Origin: Candidatus Micrarchaeaceae archaeon | GTDB lineage: Archaea; Micrarchaeota; Micrarchaeia; Micrarchaeales; Micrarchaeaceae | DNA: 64,000 nucleotides | NCBI GenBank assembly: GCA_027310825.1 | Contig: DAIDAC010000006.1 | Coordinates: forward strand, 36,172 to 100,171 | Direction of reading: 5' to 3' | Shown: positions 23,699 through 31,899 of the stretch, piece after piece | How positions within the stretch are numbered: position 1 is the stretch's first letter | How the letters are laid out: each line of letters starts with the position of its first letter | Notes under the pieces: generated by a model | Seen by the model: only the letters and a program-made list of their open reading frames with translations | Told to the model about the DNA's origin: nothing | Databases searched by the model: none | Position numbers and translations under genes: made by a program

Positions 23699-25483
23699 AT
23701 GCTATCGTTATTCGTAATAATTCCACTCATCGCGGCTGCACTTGCATGTCTGATCCCGAGAACGGAGCGAGTAGCAAAATACCTTGCGCTGTCTGGCAGC
23801 ATAGTCAGTCTGCTCCTGGCTTACCTTCTGCTCAGCAACCCTCCCGGAACTCAGTCTCTCCAGTGGTTCAATGTGGCTGGGCTTTCCGTGACGATAACCA
23901 CCGCTACTGCACAGGCAAACCTTCTTCTCCTGATGCTTGTTGCGATTGTCACGCCTCTCGTGTTCACATATTCTATGGGATACATGGAACTTCCGAGCGA
24001 GCAGCGCCGCTTCTACTTCGAGATGTGTGTGTTCGCCGCATCGATGATGCTGTTCGCGATATCAGCAAGCTTCATAACCCTGTTCATAGCATGGGAGATT
24101 CTTGGCATAACTAGCTACCTTCTAATCGGATTCTGGCATTACAAAGAGCGGGCGCCGACAGCAGCAAGAAAGGCGATAACCACGATACTGATCGGAGACA
24201 TTTTCATGCTGATGGGGATAGTGATAATAGGGGTCACGCACGCAGGCTTCGACTATTCGCTTCTTCTGTCTAACCCGATCACATCTTCAACGCAGCTCGC
24301 GCTTGTGTTCATACTAATAGCAGCGTTCACAAAATCTGCACAGTTTCCATTCCATGAATGGCTGTCAGACGCAATGGAAGGACCCACGCCTGTGTCGTCG
24401 TTCCTGCATTCTTCAACAATGGTGAAAGCGGGAGTGTTCCTTGTGATGGTGCTTCTTCCGGTCTATTCGGCCGCTGGTCTGCTTCCTCTGATATTGGTAA
24501 TAGGAATAATCAGCGCCATCCTCGGAGCAAGCAATGCGCTGACCGAACGCCACTTCAAGAAAATACTTGCATATTCGACGATAGAAGACCTGGGTTTGAT
24601 GTTCATCGCGCTCGGGCTCAACGCAGTATTCGCAGCCATGATACTCTTTTTTGTCCAGACATTCTACAAAGCGGCATTATTCATGAGCGCAGGCTCGATA
24701 ATAAGGGCCAACAATGAAGAAGAGGACATATATAAGCTATGCTGCAGCAGAAACAGCAAGCCTATACTCGCGACAGCGCTGATCGGCGCACTGTCCATTG
24801 CAGGAATATTTCCGCTAAGCGGATTCCTTGGCAAGTCGTTTGTCGAGAGTTCTGCGATGTCTAGCAACATTGTAGTGTACGCTGTGCTAGTTCTTGTTGG
24901 ATTGGCAACGAGCATCTACGCTTTCAGATGGCTGTTCATACCGACAAGGAATGTTTTCGACAAGAAGCTGACAGGCAAACTTGGCTATGGCTCTGTCCCG
25001 AAGACTATGGTGATTCCAGGAGTCGTACTTGCGGCATTAGTGGTCGTCGCCACATTCATTTACTATGCAGATCCTTCGTACATTGGAGGCGCGGCACAGA
25101 TGCAACTGCTCGGCGCAACCGAAATCGCGATAACAAACATAGTCGCGATCGCAGGAATCGCTGTGGCTTTCTATATCTACAAACTCGGCCATCGCATGCA
25201 CCTAGCGTCGACAAACAGCATGGCGTTCGCAGCGCTCCACAACAGCACAATCGTCAACGGAGCGTATCTTATATTCGCAGCAGGCATCGCCAAGATCGGC
25301 GCGCTAGCCGGCAACCTTGACTTTGCGTTCGACAGATCGATATATGTCATGTCGCAGCTCTTCATAAAGAGCGGATACTACATGAGGCGCATGGTTGACG
25401 GCCAGACAAACAGCTATGCGCTCGCTTTTGTGCTAGGCTTTGCACTGATGCTGCTGCTGATCGCATTCAACCTAATAACATAA
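23699..25483 (+). CDS. nuoL: Complex I-type antiporter-like subunit L
   Basis: NuoL is the distal proton-pumping subunit related to Mrp antiporters. The 594-residue protein has about 15 membrane helices with the typical core FITLFIAWEILGITSYLLIGFWHYK, KSAQFPFHEWLSDAMEGPTPVSSFLHSSTMVKAGVF (conserved Lys and His positions), seen here in pieces KSAQFPFHEWLSDAMEGP and SSFLHSSTMVKAGVF. The C-terminal lateral helix region is present. Length is close to bacterial NuoL. Confidence 0.94.
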   Translation: MLSLFVIIPLIAAALACLIPRTERVAKYLALSGSIVSLLLAYLLLSNPPGTQSLQWFNVAGLSVTITTATAQANLLLLMLVAIVTPLVFTYSMGYMELPSEQRRFYFEMCVFAASMMLFAISASFITLFIAWEILGITSYLLIGFWHYKERAPTAARKAITTILIGDIFMLMGIVIIGVTHAGFDYSLLLSNPITSSTQLALVFILIAAFTKSAQFPFHEWLSDAMEGPTPVSSFLHSSTMVKAGVFLVMVLLPVYSAAGLLPLILVIGIISAILGASNALTERHFKKILAYSTIEDLGLMFIALGLNAVFAAMILFFVQTFYKAALFMSAGSIIRANNEEEDIYKLCCSRNSKPILATALIGALSIAGIFPLSGFLGKSFVESSAMSSNIVVYAVLVLVGLATSIYAFRWLFIPTRNVFDKKLTGKLGYGSVPKTMVIPGVVLAALVVVATFIYYADPSYIGGAAQMQLLGATEIAITNIVAIAGIAVAFYIYKLGHRMHLASTNSMAFAALHNSTIVNGAYLIFAAGIAKIGALAGNLDFAFDRSIYVMSQLFIKSGYYMRRMVDGQTNSYALAFVLGFALMLLLIAFNLIT

Positions 25484-25496
25484 ACGAAATGATAAA

Positions 25497-26909
25497 ATGA
25501 TACCGTTAATTGGAATATCGCTCGTCTCCCTCGTTCTGGGAATGATACTCATAGCGTTCTCTCGCGAAAACGCAAAACTTATCGGCGTTGTATTCTCCGG
25601 CATAGCTATGCTTGCGATAATATCTGCGCTGGCGATGTCCCTGCTGTCTGGGACAGCGACGTTCACCGAACAGTACTACGCATACATCACAACCCCTAAC
25701 ATAGTGCTATCGCTCGGATTCAACGCAATAACATTCACGCTTGCGCTGATGGCCGTCATAGTCGCGTTCGTGACGCAGCTCTCCGGAAACACGGAGCGGG
25801 AGGGATACGCTACATCAAGCGCGCTCATACTCCTGTTCGAGCTTGCCGCAATCGGACTTTTCGCCTCGACAAACCTGTTCGTGTTCTTCATATTCTGGGA
25901 CGTGGGCGTAGTCGCCCTGTTCTTCATGCTCTACCTTCTCGGCTCGGCAAACCGCCGCCGCGCAGCAATGAAATTCCTGATGTATGAGATTCTGGCAAGC
26001 CTGCTGCTGCTGTTCGCAATAATGCTGATATACTTCTATACTCCTCTCAGGTCGTTCGACATCGGCTACATAACAGCGAATGCTTTTCTGATTCCGCACA
26101 GCACCGAGATTTTGATATTCACACTGCTCTTTATTGCATTCCTGATAAACATGCCGGTCTTTCCAGTGCACCTCTGGCTTCCAGACGCGCACACAGAAGC
26201 GTCGACACAAGGGTCTATGCTGCTTTCAGGCATACTTACCAAGTTCGGCGGCTACGGAATGATACTTGCATTCACCATGCTGCCCGTGTCTGGATCGTTT
26301 GCGGTGTTCACTTTGCTTCTTGGCGCGTTCTCTGCATTTTATCTTGCATTTGTGCTGTTCACTCAAACCGACATAAAGCGCATTGTCGCCTACACCACAA
26401 TCATAGAGATGAGCATAGTGCTTATCGGAATTGCGTCGCTGAGCCCGCTCGGAATAGCCGGCGCAACGTTCGCGATGCTTGCGCACGGATTCACCATATC
26501 GTTGTTGTTCCTTGCAGCCGGCTCTACCGGTCACATCTTCGGAGAGCGCGACATCAGGCTGCTCCACGGCGTTGTTCGAAATGCACACAGCACAGCATAC
26601 AGCTTTTTGACCGGCGTTTTCGCGACGACAGGAATGCCGCTCACTGCAGCTTTCATCGGCGACCTTCTGATATTTGTCAGCGCATACAGAAGTTTCTCAA
26701 CTGCAGGAATAATTCCGTTAGCGGCACTGATAATAATGGGGGCATATCTCTACTACGTAATAAACAAATCGCTGCTGTCGACGAAGGAATCGACAAAGAG
26801 CATAGACTACATAGGCGCAACCCAGAAGATCGGCTACGCAGTGCTGCTCTTCTGCATATTCCTGTTCGGAATTGCGCCGTTCATAATACTGAAACTGTTC
26901 AACCTGTGA
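25497..26909 (+). CDS. nuoM: Complex I-type antiporter-like subunit M
   Basis: The 470-residue protein has about 14 membrane helices and the antiporter-like core, including FFIFWDVGVVALFFMLYLLG with the key Lys/Glu region and MPVFPVHLWLPDAHTEASTQ. The typical DIKRIVAYTTIIEMSIVLIG segment follows. It is 13 bases after nuoL and 9 bases before nuoN. Confidence 0.94.
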   Translation: MIPLIGISLVSLVLGMILIAFSRENAKLIGVVFSGIAMLAIISALAMSLLSGTATFTEQYYAYITTPNIVLSLGFNAITFTLALMAVIVAFVTQLSGNTEREGYATSSALILLFELAAIGLFASTNLFVFFIFWDVGVVALFFMLYLLGSANRRRAAMKFLMYEILASLLLLFAIMLIYFYTPLRSFDIGYITANAFLIPHSTEILIFTLLFIAFLINMPVFPVHLWLPDAHTEASTQGSMLLSGILTKFGGYGMILAFTMLPVSGSFAVFTLLLGAFSAFYLAFVLFTQTDIKRIVAYTTIIEMSIVLIGIASLSPLGIAGATFAMLAHGFTISLLFLAAGSTGHIFGERDIRLLHGVVRNAHSTAYSFLTGVFATTGMPLTAAFIGDLLIFVSAYRSFSTAGIIPLAALIIMGAYLYYVINKSLLSTKESTKSIDYIGATQKIGYAVLLFCIFLFGIAPFIILKLFNL

Positions 26910-26918
26910 TGTGATAAA

Positions 26919-28424
26919 ATGCTTGAAACTCTGCTAATGCAAACACCTCCGCTCGCGCCGCTTCTGCCGACGTTCGGGCTTGGAGAATTTGGCAGCGCAG
27001 AACTTCTTTTCGGCGCGCTTCTGCTAATGCTAGTGTCTAGCATACTTACGATGCTGCACAAGAACTCGAAAATCCACCTTATCGTCAGCACAATAGCGCT
27101 GTTTTTGATAATCGCTTCCTGCGCATACCTTTTCACTCTAACGAATCCAGGTCCAGGAGCCCTTCCGACACCGTTGATAATCTACGGCGTGTTCATAATA
27201 TCGCCATTTTCCGCATTTTTCATAGCGCTGTTCGCAGCGGCGATACTTCTGGTCAATATAATGTCGTACAGGTACTCAAGTGACTACAACAGCTTCTCGC
27301 TACTTCTCGCTTTCGCCGCAATCGGCGCCATGTCTGTGGCGATGGCCAACTCCGTCGTCATGATCCTTCTCGGAATAGAGCTTGTGACGTTGCCGACTGC
27401 GTTCATGATAATGATGAACGGGAAGCAGTACATCGAGCCTGCGGTGAAGCTGTTCATAATATCTGCGATAGGCGTGACTATGCTCACGTTCGCGATCGCG
27501 CTGGTATTCCCGTTCGATTCGCAGCTGATGCTAAGCCCGCTGGTTCCAAACTCGTCGGTGTCAGGAAACTATCTGGTAGTGTTGGCCCTCGTCCTGTTCA
27601 TAGCCGGACTATCCTTTGACGCGTCTCTCTTTCCGTTCAACCTCTGGGTTCCTGACGTGTATGCTGGTTCGCCTGCAAACATAACGGCATTCCTGGCCGG
27701 AGTCAACAAAAAGGTCGCGTTCGTCGCGCTCTTCCAAATCCTTTTCATACTGATGCTGCCGTATCTGCCGACCTTCGCCCTGATATTCCAGGTATTCTCA
27801 ATATTGACGATGTTCTTCGGAAACATCGCTGCGATGGTGCAGGAAAACGTCAAGCGGCTTTTCGCCTACTCTGCAATATCGCAAGCAGGATACATTGCAA
27901 TAGGCTTTGCGACTGCGTCGGCATACGCGATAAGCGCATCGATGTATCAGATAGTGGCGCACACCTTCATGATAATCGGAACGTTCGCGATAGTGCTTTG
28001 GCTCGAGAACAAAAACATAAAGAGCATCGAGGATTACAGCGGAATAAGCACAAAGAATCCATTCGCAGCCATAGCGCTGAGCGTATTCATGCTTTCCATG
28101 ATAGGGGTTCCGCCGCTGATGGGGTTCGTAGGAAAGTTCCTGCTGTTCACAGGCGCGATAAACAAGGGATTGATATTCCTCACTGTGCTTGCGATAATCA
28201 ACAGCTTCATCTCAGTCTATTATTATGCAAAGCTGATCATCGCGATGTTCGCGAAAAAGGAGAAGGCGCACGTTCCATCGAGCTTCACCATCAACATAGT
28301 GGTCTGGGCGTGCCTGATAATCATAATAATGTTCGGCATATACCCGCAGCCATTGATAAGCATTACAAACGCAGCGGCGAACGCATTGCTCGGGGTAACT
28401 CCAATAGGCATTCTGACACATTGA
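26919..28424 (+). CDS. nuoN: Complex I-type antiporter-like subunit N
   Basis: The 501-residue protein is the third antiporter-like subunit. It shows MILLGIELVTLPTAFMI, FNLWVPDVYAGSPANITAFLAG and ENVKRLFAYSAISQAGYIAIG, and about 14 membrane helices. It ends the operon and is convergent with the lipid reductase gene, one base away. No nuoA-G genes are present on either side. Confidence 0.94.
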   Translation: MLETLLMQTPPLAPLLPTFGLGEFGSAELLFGALLLMLVSSILTMLHKNSKIHLIVSTIALFLIIASCAYLFTLTNPGPGALPTPLIIYGVFIISPFSAFFIALFAAAILLVNIMSYRYSSDYNSFSLLLAFAAIGAMSVAMANSVVMILLGIELVTLPTAFMIMMNGKQYIEPAVKLFIISAIGVTMLTFAIALVFPFDSQLMLSPLVPNSSVSGNYLVVLALVLFIAGLSFDASLFPFNLWVPDVYAGSPANITAFLAGVNKKVAFVALFQILFILMLPYLPTFALIFQVFSILTMFFGNIAAMVQENVKRLFAYSAISQAGYIAIGFATASAYAISASMYQIVAHTFMIIGTFAIVLWLENKNIKSIEDYSGISTKNPFAAIALSVFMLSMIGVPPLMGFVGKFLLFTGAINKGLIFLTVLAIINSFISVYYYAKLIIAMFAKKEKAHVPSSFTINIVVWACLIIIIMFGIYPQPLISITNAAANALLGVTPIGILTH

Positions 28425-28425
28425 C

Positions 28426-29538
28426 TTATTTTGCTGCTCCTCTCAAAAAGAATCTTTTCAAAACGAGAGAAGGGCGATCCATATCCCCGTATCGTCCAAG
28501 GAATCCTTCGAAGCCTGCAAGCTTCAGAAGCTTTATCATCGCTGCAAAGCTGTCGTCTCCCAACATCGAATAATACCCATGGATTGCCTTGTGGAGCCGG
28601 AGGTCGAGCTGGTGGTCCTTTCGCCACGCCTTTTCGTAGTCCATCAGAGGTCTTCCGTGCTTTATGTTTTCGCTAATGCACCTTGCGGCGACCTTTGCGC
28701 AGGCAGACCCAAAGATTATCCCGCCGCCTGTCGTCGCTTTCACCTGTCCTGCGGCATCACCGACAAGCAGAGTGTTTCCTATGACTGTCTTTGACCTGTA
28801 CTTTATCGGTATTATGCTTGCATAGCCTGCGGTTCTCTCCGCTCCGGCGAGGAGCTTCTTCATGTAGTCCGTTTGGATGAATTTGTTGAACGCTCCTGTG
28901 CTGTTGCTCCTTGATCTGTCGCTGATTCCTATGCCGACCTCGAGTTTGCTGCCAGAGTAAGGGCATGTCCATCCGAAGAAGCGGCTCGCGATCTTGTTCG
29001 AGAACATCACTTCGACTTTGTGTTCGTCCGGAATGTCGACTCCCTCGTATTCAGCTTTGTAGGTAAGTATGTATTCCTCGATCTTTTGGAAGCCGAGCGC
29101 GCTCGCAACATTGGAGACTGCGCCGTCTGCGCCGACAAGTATTTTCTCATTGTCCTTGCCGATTTCAATCAACTGCTCTCTTTCGAGCCTTCTTCCCATG
29201 GCCAATTTTGCCCCCGCGGCGACCGCCTCTTTTGCACAAAGGTTCGCGAATATCCCTCTGTCAAGCACATACGCAACAGTTCCTGTCGAAGAAACCTTCA
29301 GCTGCTCTCCGCCTGCGTGTATTACTGCTCCGTCAAGAGTGTTCTGCTGCGCGGTTTCCCACTTCATATCCATTTTTGCAAGTCCTTCTCTCGAAAATAT
29401 TCCCGAAGCCTTCGCAGCGTTGTCAGACACTTTGCTCTTCGAATCGTAGACTGTGACGTCTATGTCCTTCAGCGCGAGCTCCTTCGCGAGCGTGAGACCG
29501 ATGACTCCGGCGCCCACGATAAAAACTGCTTTCTGCAT
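28426..29538 (-). CDS. Geranylgeranyl reductase family FAD protein (archaeal lipid saturation)
   Basis: Members of this family reduce the double bonds of geranylgeranyl chains in archaeal membrane lipids. The product of about 370 residues opens with an FAD Rossmann motif (VFIVGAGVIGLTLAKEL; GxGxxG) and carries the second FAD motif LLVGDAAGQVKATTGGGI. The middle (FFGWTCPYSGSKLEVGIG) fits the substrate-cavity region of the family. ATG 29538 gives the proper N-terminus MQKAVFIVGAG; six further upstream codons are open but unlikely. It is divergent from the TBP-like gene. Confidence 0.9.
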   Translation of the reverse strand: MQKAVFIVGAGVIGLTLAKELALKDIDVTVYDSKSKVSDNAAKASGIFSREGLAKMDMKWETAQQNTLDGAVIHAGGEQLKVSSTGTVAYVLDRGIFANLCAKEAVAAGAKLAMGRRLEREQLIEIGKDNEKILVGADGAVSNVASALGFQKIEEYILTYKAEYEGVDIPDEHKVEVMFSNKIASRFFGWTCPYSGSKLEVGIGISDRSRSNSTGAFNKFIQTDYMKKLLAGAERTAGYASIIPIKYRSKTVIGNTLLVGDAAGQVKATTGGGIIFGSACAKVAARCISENIKHGRPLMDYEKAWRKDHQLDLRLHKAIHGYYSMLGDDSFAAMIKLLKLAGFEGFLGRYGDMDRPSLVLKRFFLRGAAK

Positions 29539-29631
29539 GAGATAAGATAGTGCCACACAAAGCTATAAGGGTTTAGTGTTTGTCGGCAGTGGCTCCTCTT
29601 CGCAACAAGCTCACTATTTAAATCTTCGCAA

Positions 29632-29640
29632 TTTATATAT
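29632..29640 (+). promoter_or_regulatory. TATA box of the TBP-like gene
   Basis: TTTATATAT predicts transcription from about 29662; a second element, TATTTAAAT, lies at about 29615-29623. This leaves a leader of about 57 bases to GTG 29719, long for this genome, or almost none to the open upstream frame. Confidence 0.55.
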
Positions 29641-29718
29641 ACTCTATACGGTGATTAAACGGCAAAGAAAGCTCCAAAAGCGCCGGACAAGCCAAGAGGA
29701 AACAGCATTCCTACTCCT

Positions 29719-30021
29719 GTGATAAAGATACAGAACATAGTAGTGAGTGCGGATCTCCACGCTGTCATAGATTTGTATGCGCTCTCAAAGGAAGTCAAGG
29801 CTGTCGACTACGAGCCAGAGCAGTTTCCTGGCGCAATTTTCAAGATTGCAGAGCCGAAGGCAGTAATTATACTTTTCAAGAACGGAAAGATGATATGCAC
29901 GGGAACAAACACAGAAGCGAACATAAAGAGAGTCCTAGAGTATGCATCAAAGGTCATCTCGAAGTACGTGATAGAAGTTACACCTGTGAGCGCGCAGCAG
30001 AAGCCACAGGCAAAGAAGTAA
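29719..30021 (+). CDS. Single-repeat TATA-binding protein (half TBP)
   Basis: Archaeal TBP normally has two pseudo-symmetric repeats in about 180 residues. This 100-residue protein contains just one: IQNIVVSADL, DYEPEQFPGAIFKIAEPKA and IILFKNGKMICTG. Both intercalating Phe positions of a repeat are kept (F36 in EQFPG, F53 in LFKNG). A K/Q-rich tail of about 15 residues ends the protein and the next gene starts 8 bases later, so no second repeat follows. It would need to dimerise to form a saddle. The GTG start is annotated, but the frame is open upstream to 29659. A full-length TBP may exist elsewhere. Confidence 0.88.
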   Translation: MIKIQNIVVSADLHAVIDLYALSKEVKAVDYEPEQFPGAIFKIAEPKAVIILFKNGKMICTGTNTEANIKRVLEYASKVISKYVIEVTPVSAQQKPQAKK

Positions 30022-30028
30022 CGATTAT

Positions 30029-30646
30029 ATGAAAGCCATAGCCGCAATTGCGCTTCTGCTTTTATTGTTTGCTACAACAGCGAGCGCCGCTAACACACTC
30101 TATTCCCAATCTAGCGTGTTTGGATCTATAATCGACGCAATAATACAGTTCTTCAACAACTTGCTCATCTCTTTGCATATCGTAACAACGACTACAACAA
30201 CAGTTTCTACAACGACAACAATCCCGACTACGACAGCCACAACATCGATACACACAACTTCAACAACATCTATGTCTACAACTTCAACGACGAGCACAAC
30301 CAGCACAACGTCGACTTCAACAACTACAATACCGATAACTGCACCGGTTTACTGCAAGGCTGTCAACTTCCTGAGAGACAATCAGAGCGTTGGCTGCGGA
30401 CCGGTGAGAGTTCTGATGATTGACGTAGGTCAGGGGAACACGAAGACTGAGATATCGAATGTGCTTGTCAACATATATCTAAACAACACAGTTGTGTTCC
30501 AGAACCAGTCGTTGCTGCAGAACTACACCGTTCCATATCAATACAACTTCAGCAATGGCCACCCGCTTCAGATATATGTTTACGCGGCGCTGTACTCATA
30601 CTACCCGGTAAACAGATACGCGAACATCTCTGTAGTGTACAGATAA
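30029..30646 (+). CDS. Secreted or anchored protein with long Thr/Ser stalk
   Basis: The 205-residue protein has an N-terminal signal peptide (KAIAAIALLLLLFATTASA), an amphipathic segment, then a Thr/Ser-rich stalk of about 60 residues (about 52-107) likely to be O-glycosylated, and a C-terminal beta-rich domain with a Cys pair (VYCKAVNF, SVGCGPVRV) and many N-x-S/T sites. It lies 8 bases after the TBP-like gene, so the two are probably co-transcribed. No family is recognised. Confidence 0.7.
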   Translation: MKAIAAIALLLLLFATTASAANTLYSQSSVFGSIIDAIIQFFNNLLISLHIVTTTTTTVSTTTTIPTTTATTSIHTTSTTSMSTTSTTSTTSTTSTSTTTIPITAPVYCKAVNFLRDNQSVGCGPVRVLMIDVGQGNTKTEISNVLVNIYLNNTVVFQNQSLLQNYTVPYQYNFSNGHPLQIYVYAALYSYYPVNRYANISVVYR

Positions 30647-30650
30647 TAAA

Positions 30651-31811
30651 TCAGCCACGTTTTCTGTCAGCAACTTCCTTCAGCGCGTGGTCGTACCGTT
30701 CGAAAAATCGTTCCCAAGAATAATGCTCTTTGACCCTTTTCATTCCTGCCTTGCCAACCTTATTGGCGATCGAAGGGTGTTCTGCAACGAAAAGCATCTT
30801 CTTTGCCATCTCTGTTGTGCCGTCGACAAGGTAGCCTGTCTCATTGTCCACTATGGTCTCTGTCGGTCCTCCCTCATTGAACGCTATCACCGCTTTGCCG
30901 CTTGCCATGCCCTCGAGCGGCGCTATTCCGTAGTCCTCGTTTTCTGCCGGATGGACGATTGCGGTGCAACGCGAATAAAGGTCAATCCACTGTTCATCGT
31001 TCGCGTTAGGAATAATCATGATGTCGCCGACTTTCTGCGCCTGCCTGCCGACTTTCTCAAAATAGTCAGAGAGGAACTTGTCCTTCGAGACTGCTCCTGC
31101 AAGCACCAGCTTGTAGCTCCTTTTGCCTTTGTTCAGCTTTTTGAACTTCGCAAACGCTTCGACAGCTAGGTGCTGCCCCTTGTTCGGCGAGAACCTTGCA
31201 GGATAATAGAAATAATGGTCGTCTCCCTGGTTGGAGAACTGTTTGTAGTCTATGCCTCCGCCAAGCACCTTCGCGTCTGTTCTCCCGAAGTATTGCACGA
31301 GCCTTCTTCTTATCGTCGTGCTGTTTGCGAATATATATTCTATGTTTTTCACTATCGACTTGTCTATCTTTCTTATTGCGCTCGCTCCTGCGATGTGAAT
31401 GGGTTTCTGGTAAAACTTCTTCAACTTCATCCTGTAGTCGTAGAGGTCCCAAACTTCTCTGAGCGGTGTATGGCAGTACCAAAGAACCCTCTCGTTGTTC
31501 CTCCTTATCCAATGAGAAGGGGCAATGTGTGCGTTTATCACGTCGTAGTCCTCGGTTATCTTGAGGCCGTAGAAACCAAGTCCGTAATGGAGGCCCTGCA
31601 CTGCCCTTCCATACGGCAGCATTCGATAAATGGGATTCATCTTTATTACATTGACGTCAAGCTCCTCGAATTCCGGGAATGTTGTGTTTTTGTTGTACTC
31701 TCCAGTGTATATCGGTGCATTGTAATGCTGCGCTATCTTGAGGAGCACTCTTTCTGCGCCTCCCATCAGCGTCAGGTTGGATTGAGTTATAATGAGCTTC
31801 AGCCGAAACAC
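30651..31811 (-). CDS. Glycosyltransferase, GT4 family
   Basis: The enzyme transfers a sugar from an activated donor, probably for surface glycans. The 386-residue GT-B protein has GGAERVLLKIAQHY near the N-terminus, YPARFSPNKGQHLAVEAF at the start of the C-terminal domain, and the donor-binding EDYGIAPLEGMASGKAVIAFNEGG (E-x7-E). GTG 31811 is chosen because a TATA box at 31835-31844 predicts transcription from about 31812, a leaderless message; the longer frame from 31856 would include that box. It is divergent from srp54. Confidence 0.88.
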   Translation of the reverse strand: MFRLKLIITQSNLTLMGGAERVLLKIAQHYNAPIYTGEYNKNTTFPEFEELDVNVIKMNPIYRMLPYGRAVQGLHYGLGFYGLKITEDYDVINAHIAPSHWIRRNNERVLWYCHTPLREVWDLYDYRMKLKKFYQKPIHIAGASAIRKIDKSIVKNIEYIFANSTTIRRRLVQYFGRTDAKVLGGGIDYKQFSNQGDDHYFYYPARFSPNKGQHLAVEAFAKFKKLNKGKRSYKLVLAGAVSKDKFLSDYFEKVGRQAQKVGDIMIIPNANDEQWIDLYSRCTAIVHPAENEDYGIAPLEGMASGKAVIAFNEGGPTETIVDNETGYLVDGTTEMAKKMLFVAEHPSIANKVGKAGMKRVKEHYSWERFFERYDHALKEVADRKRG

Positions 31812-31834
31812 CTTTCTATAGCTTATGACGCTAG

Positions 31835-31844
31835 CTATAAATAT
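31835..31844 (-). promoter_or_regulatory. TATA box of the glycosyltransferase gene
   Basis: ATATTTATAG on the minus strand lies 24-33 bases before GTG 31811 and decides that start. Confidence 0.55.
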
Positions 31845-31857
31845 GTTGAAATACAAA

Positions 31858-31866
31858 CTTTAAAAG
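31858..31866 (+). promoter_or_regulatory. TATA box of srp54
   Basis: CTTTAAAAG lies 34-42 bases before the srp54 ATG, predicting a leader of about 12 bases. Confidence 0.5.
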
Positions 31867-31899
31867 AGGTTTAATTACTGATTTTACCGAGAGATAATC

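Noticed and set aside
30180..30340. Short repeated ACA/ACT-rich units resembling a repeat array
   Set aside because: They are codons for a Thr/Ser stalk inside a secreted protein, with no spacer structure; not a CRISPR array.
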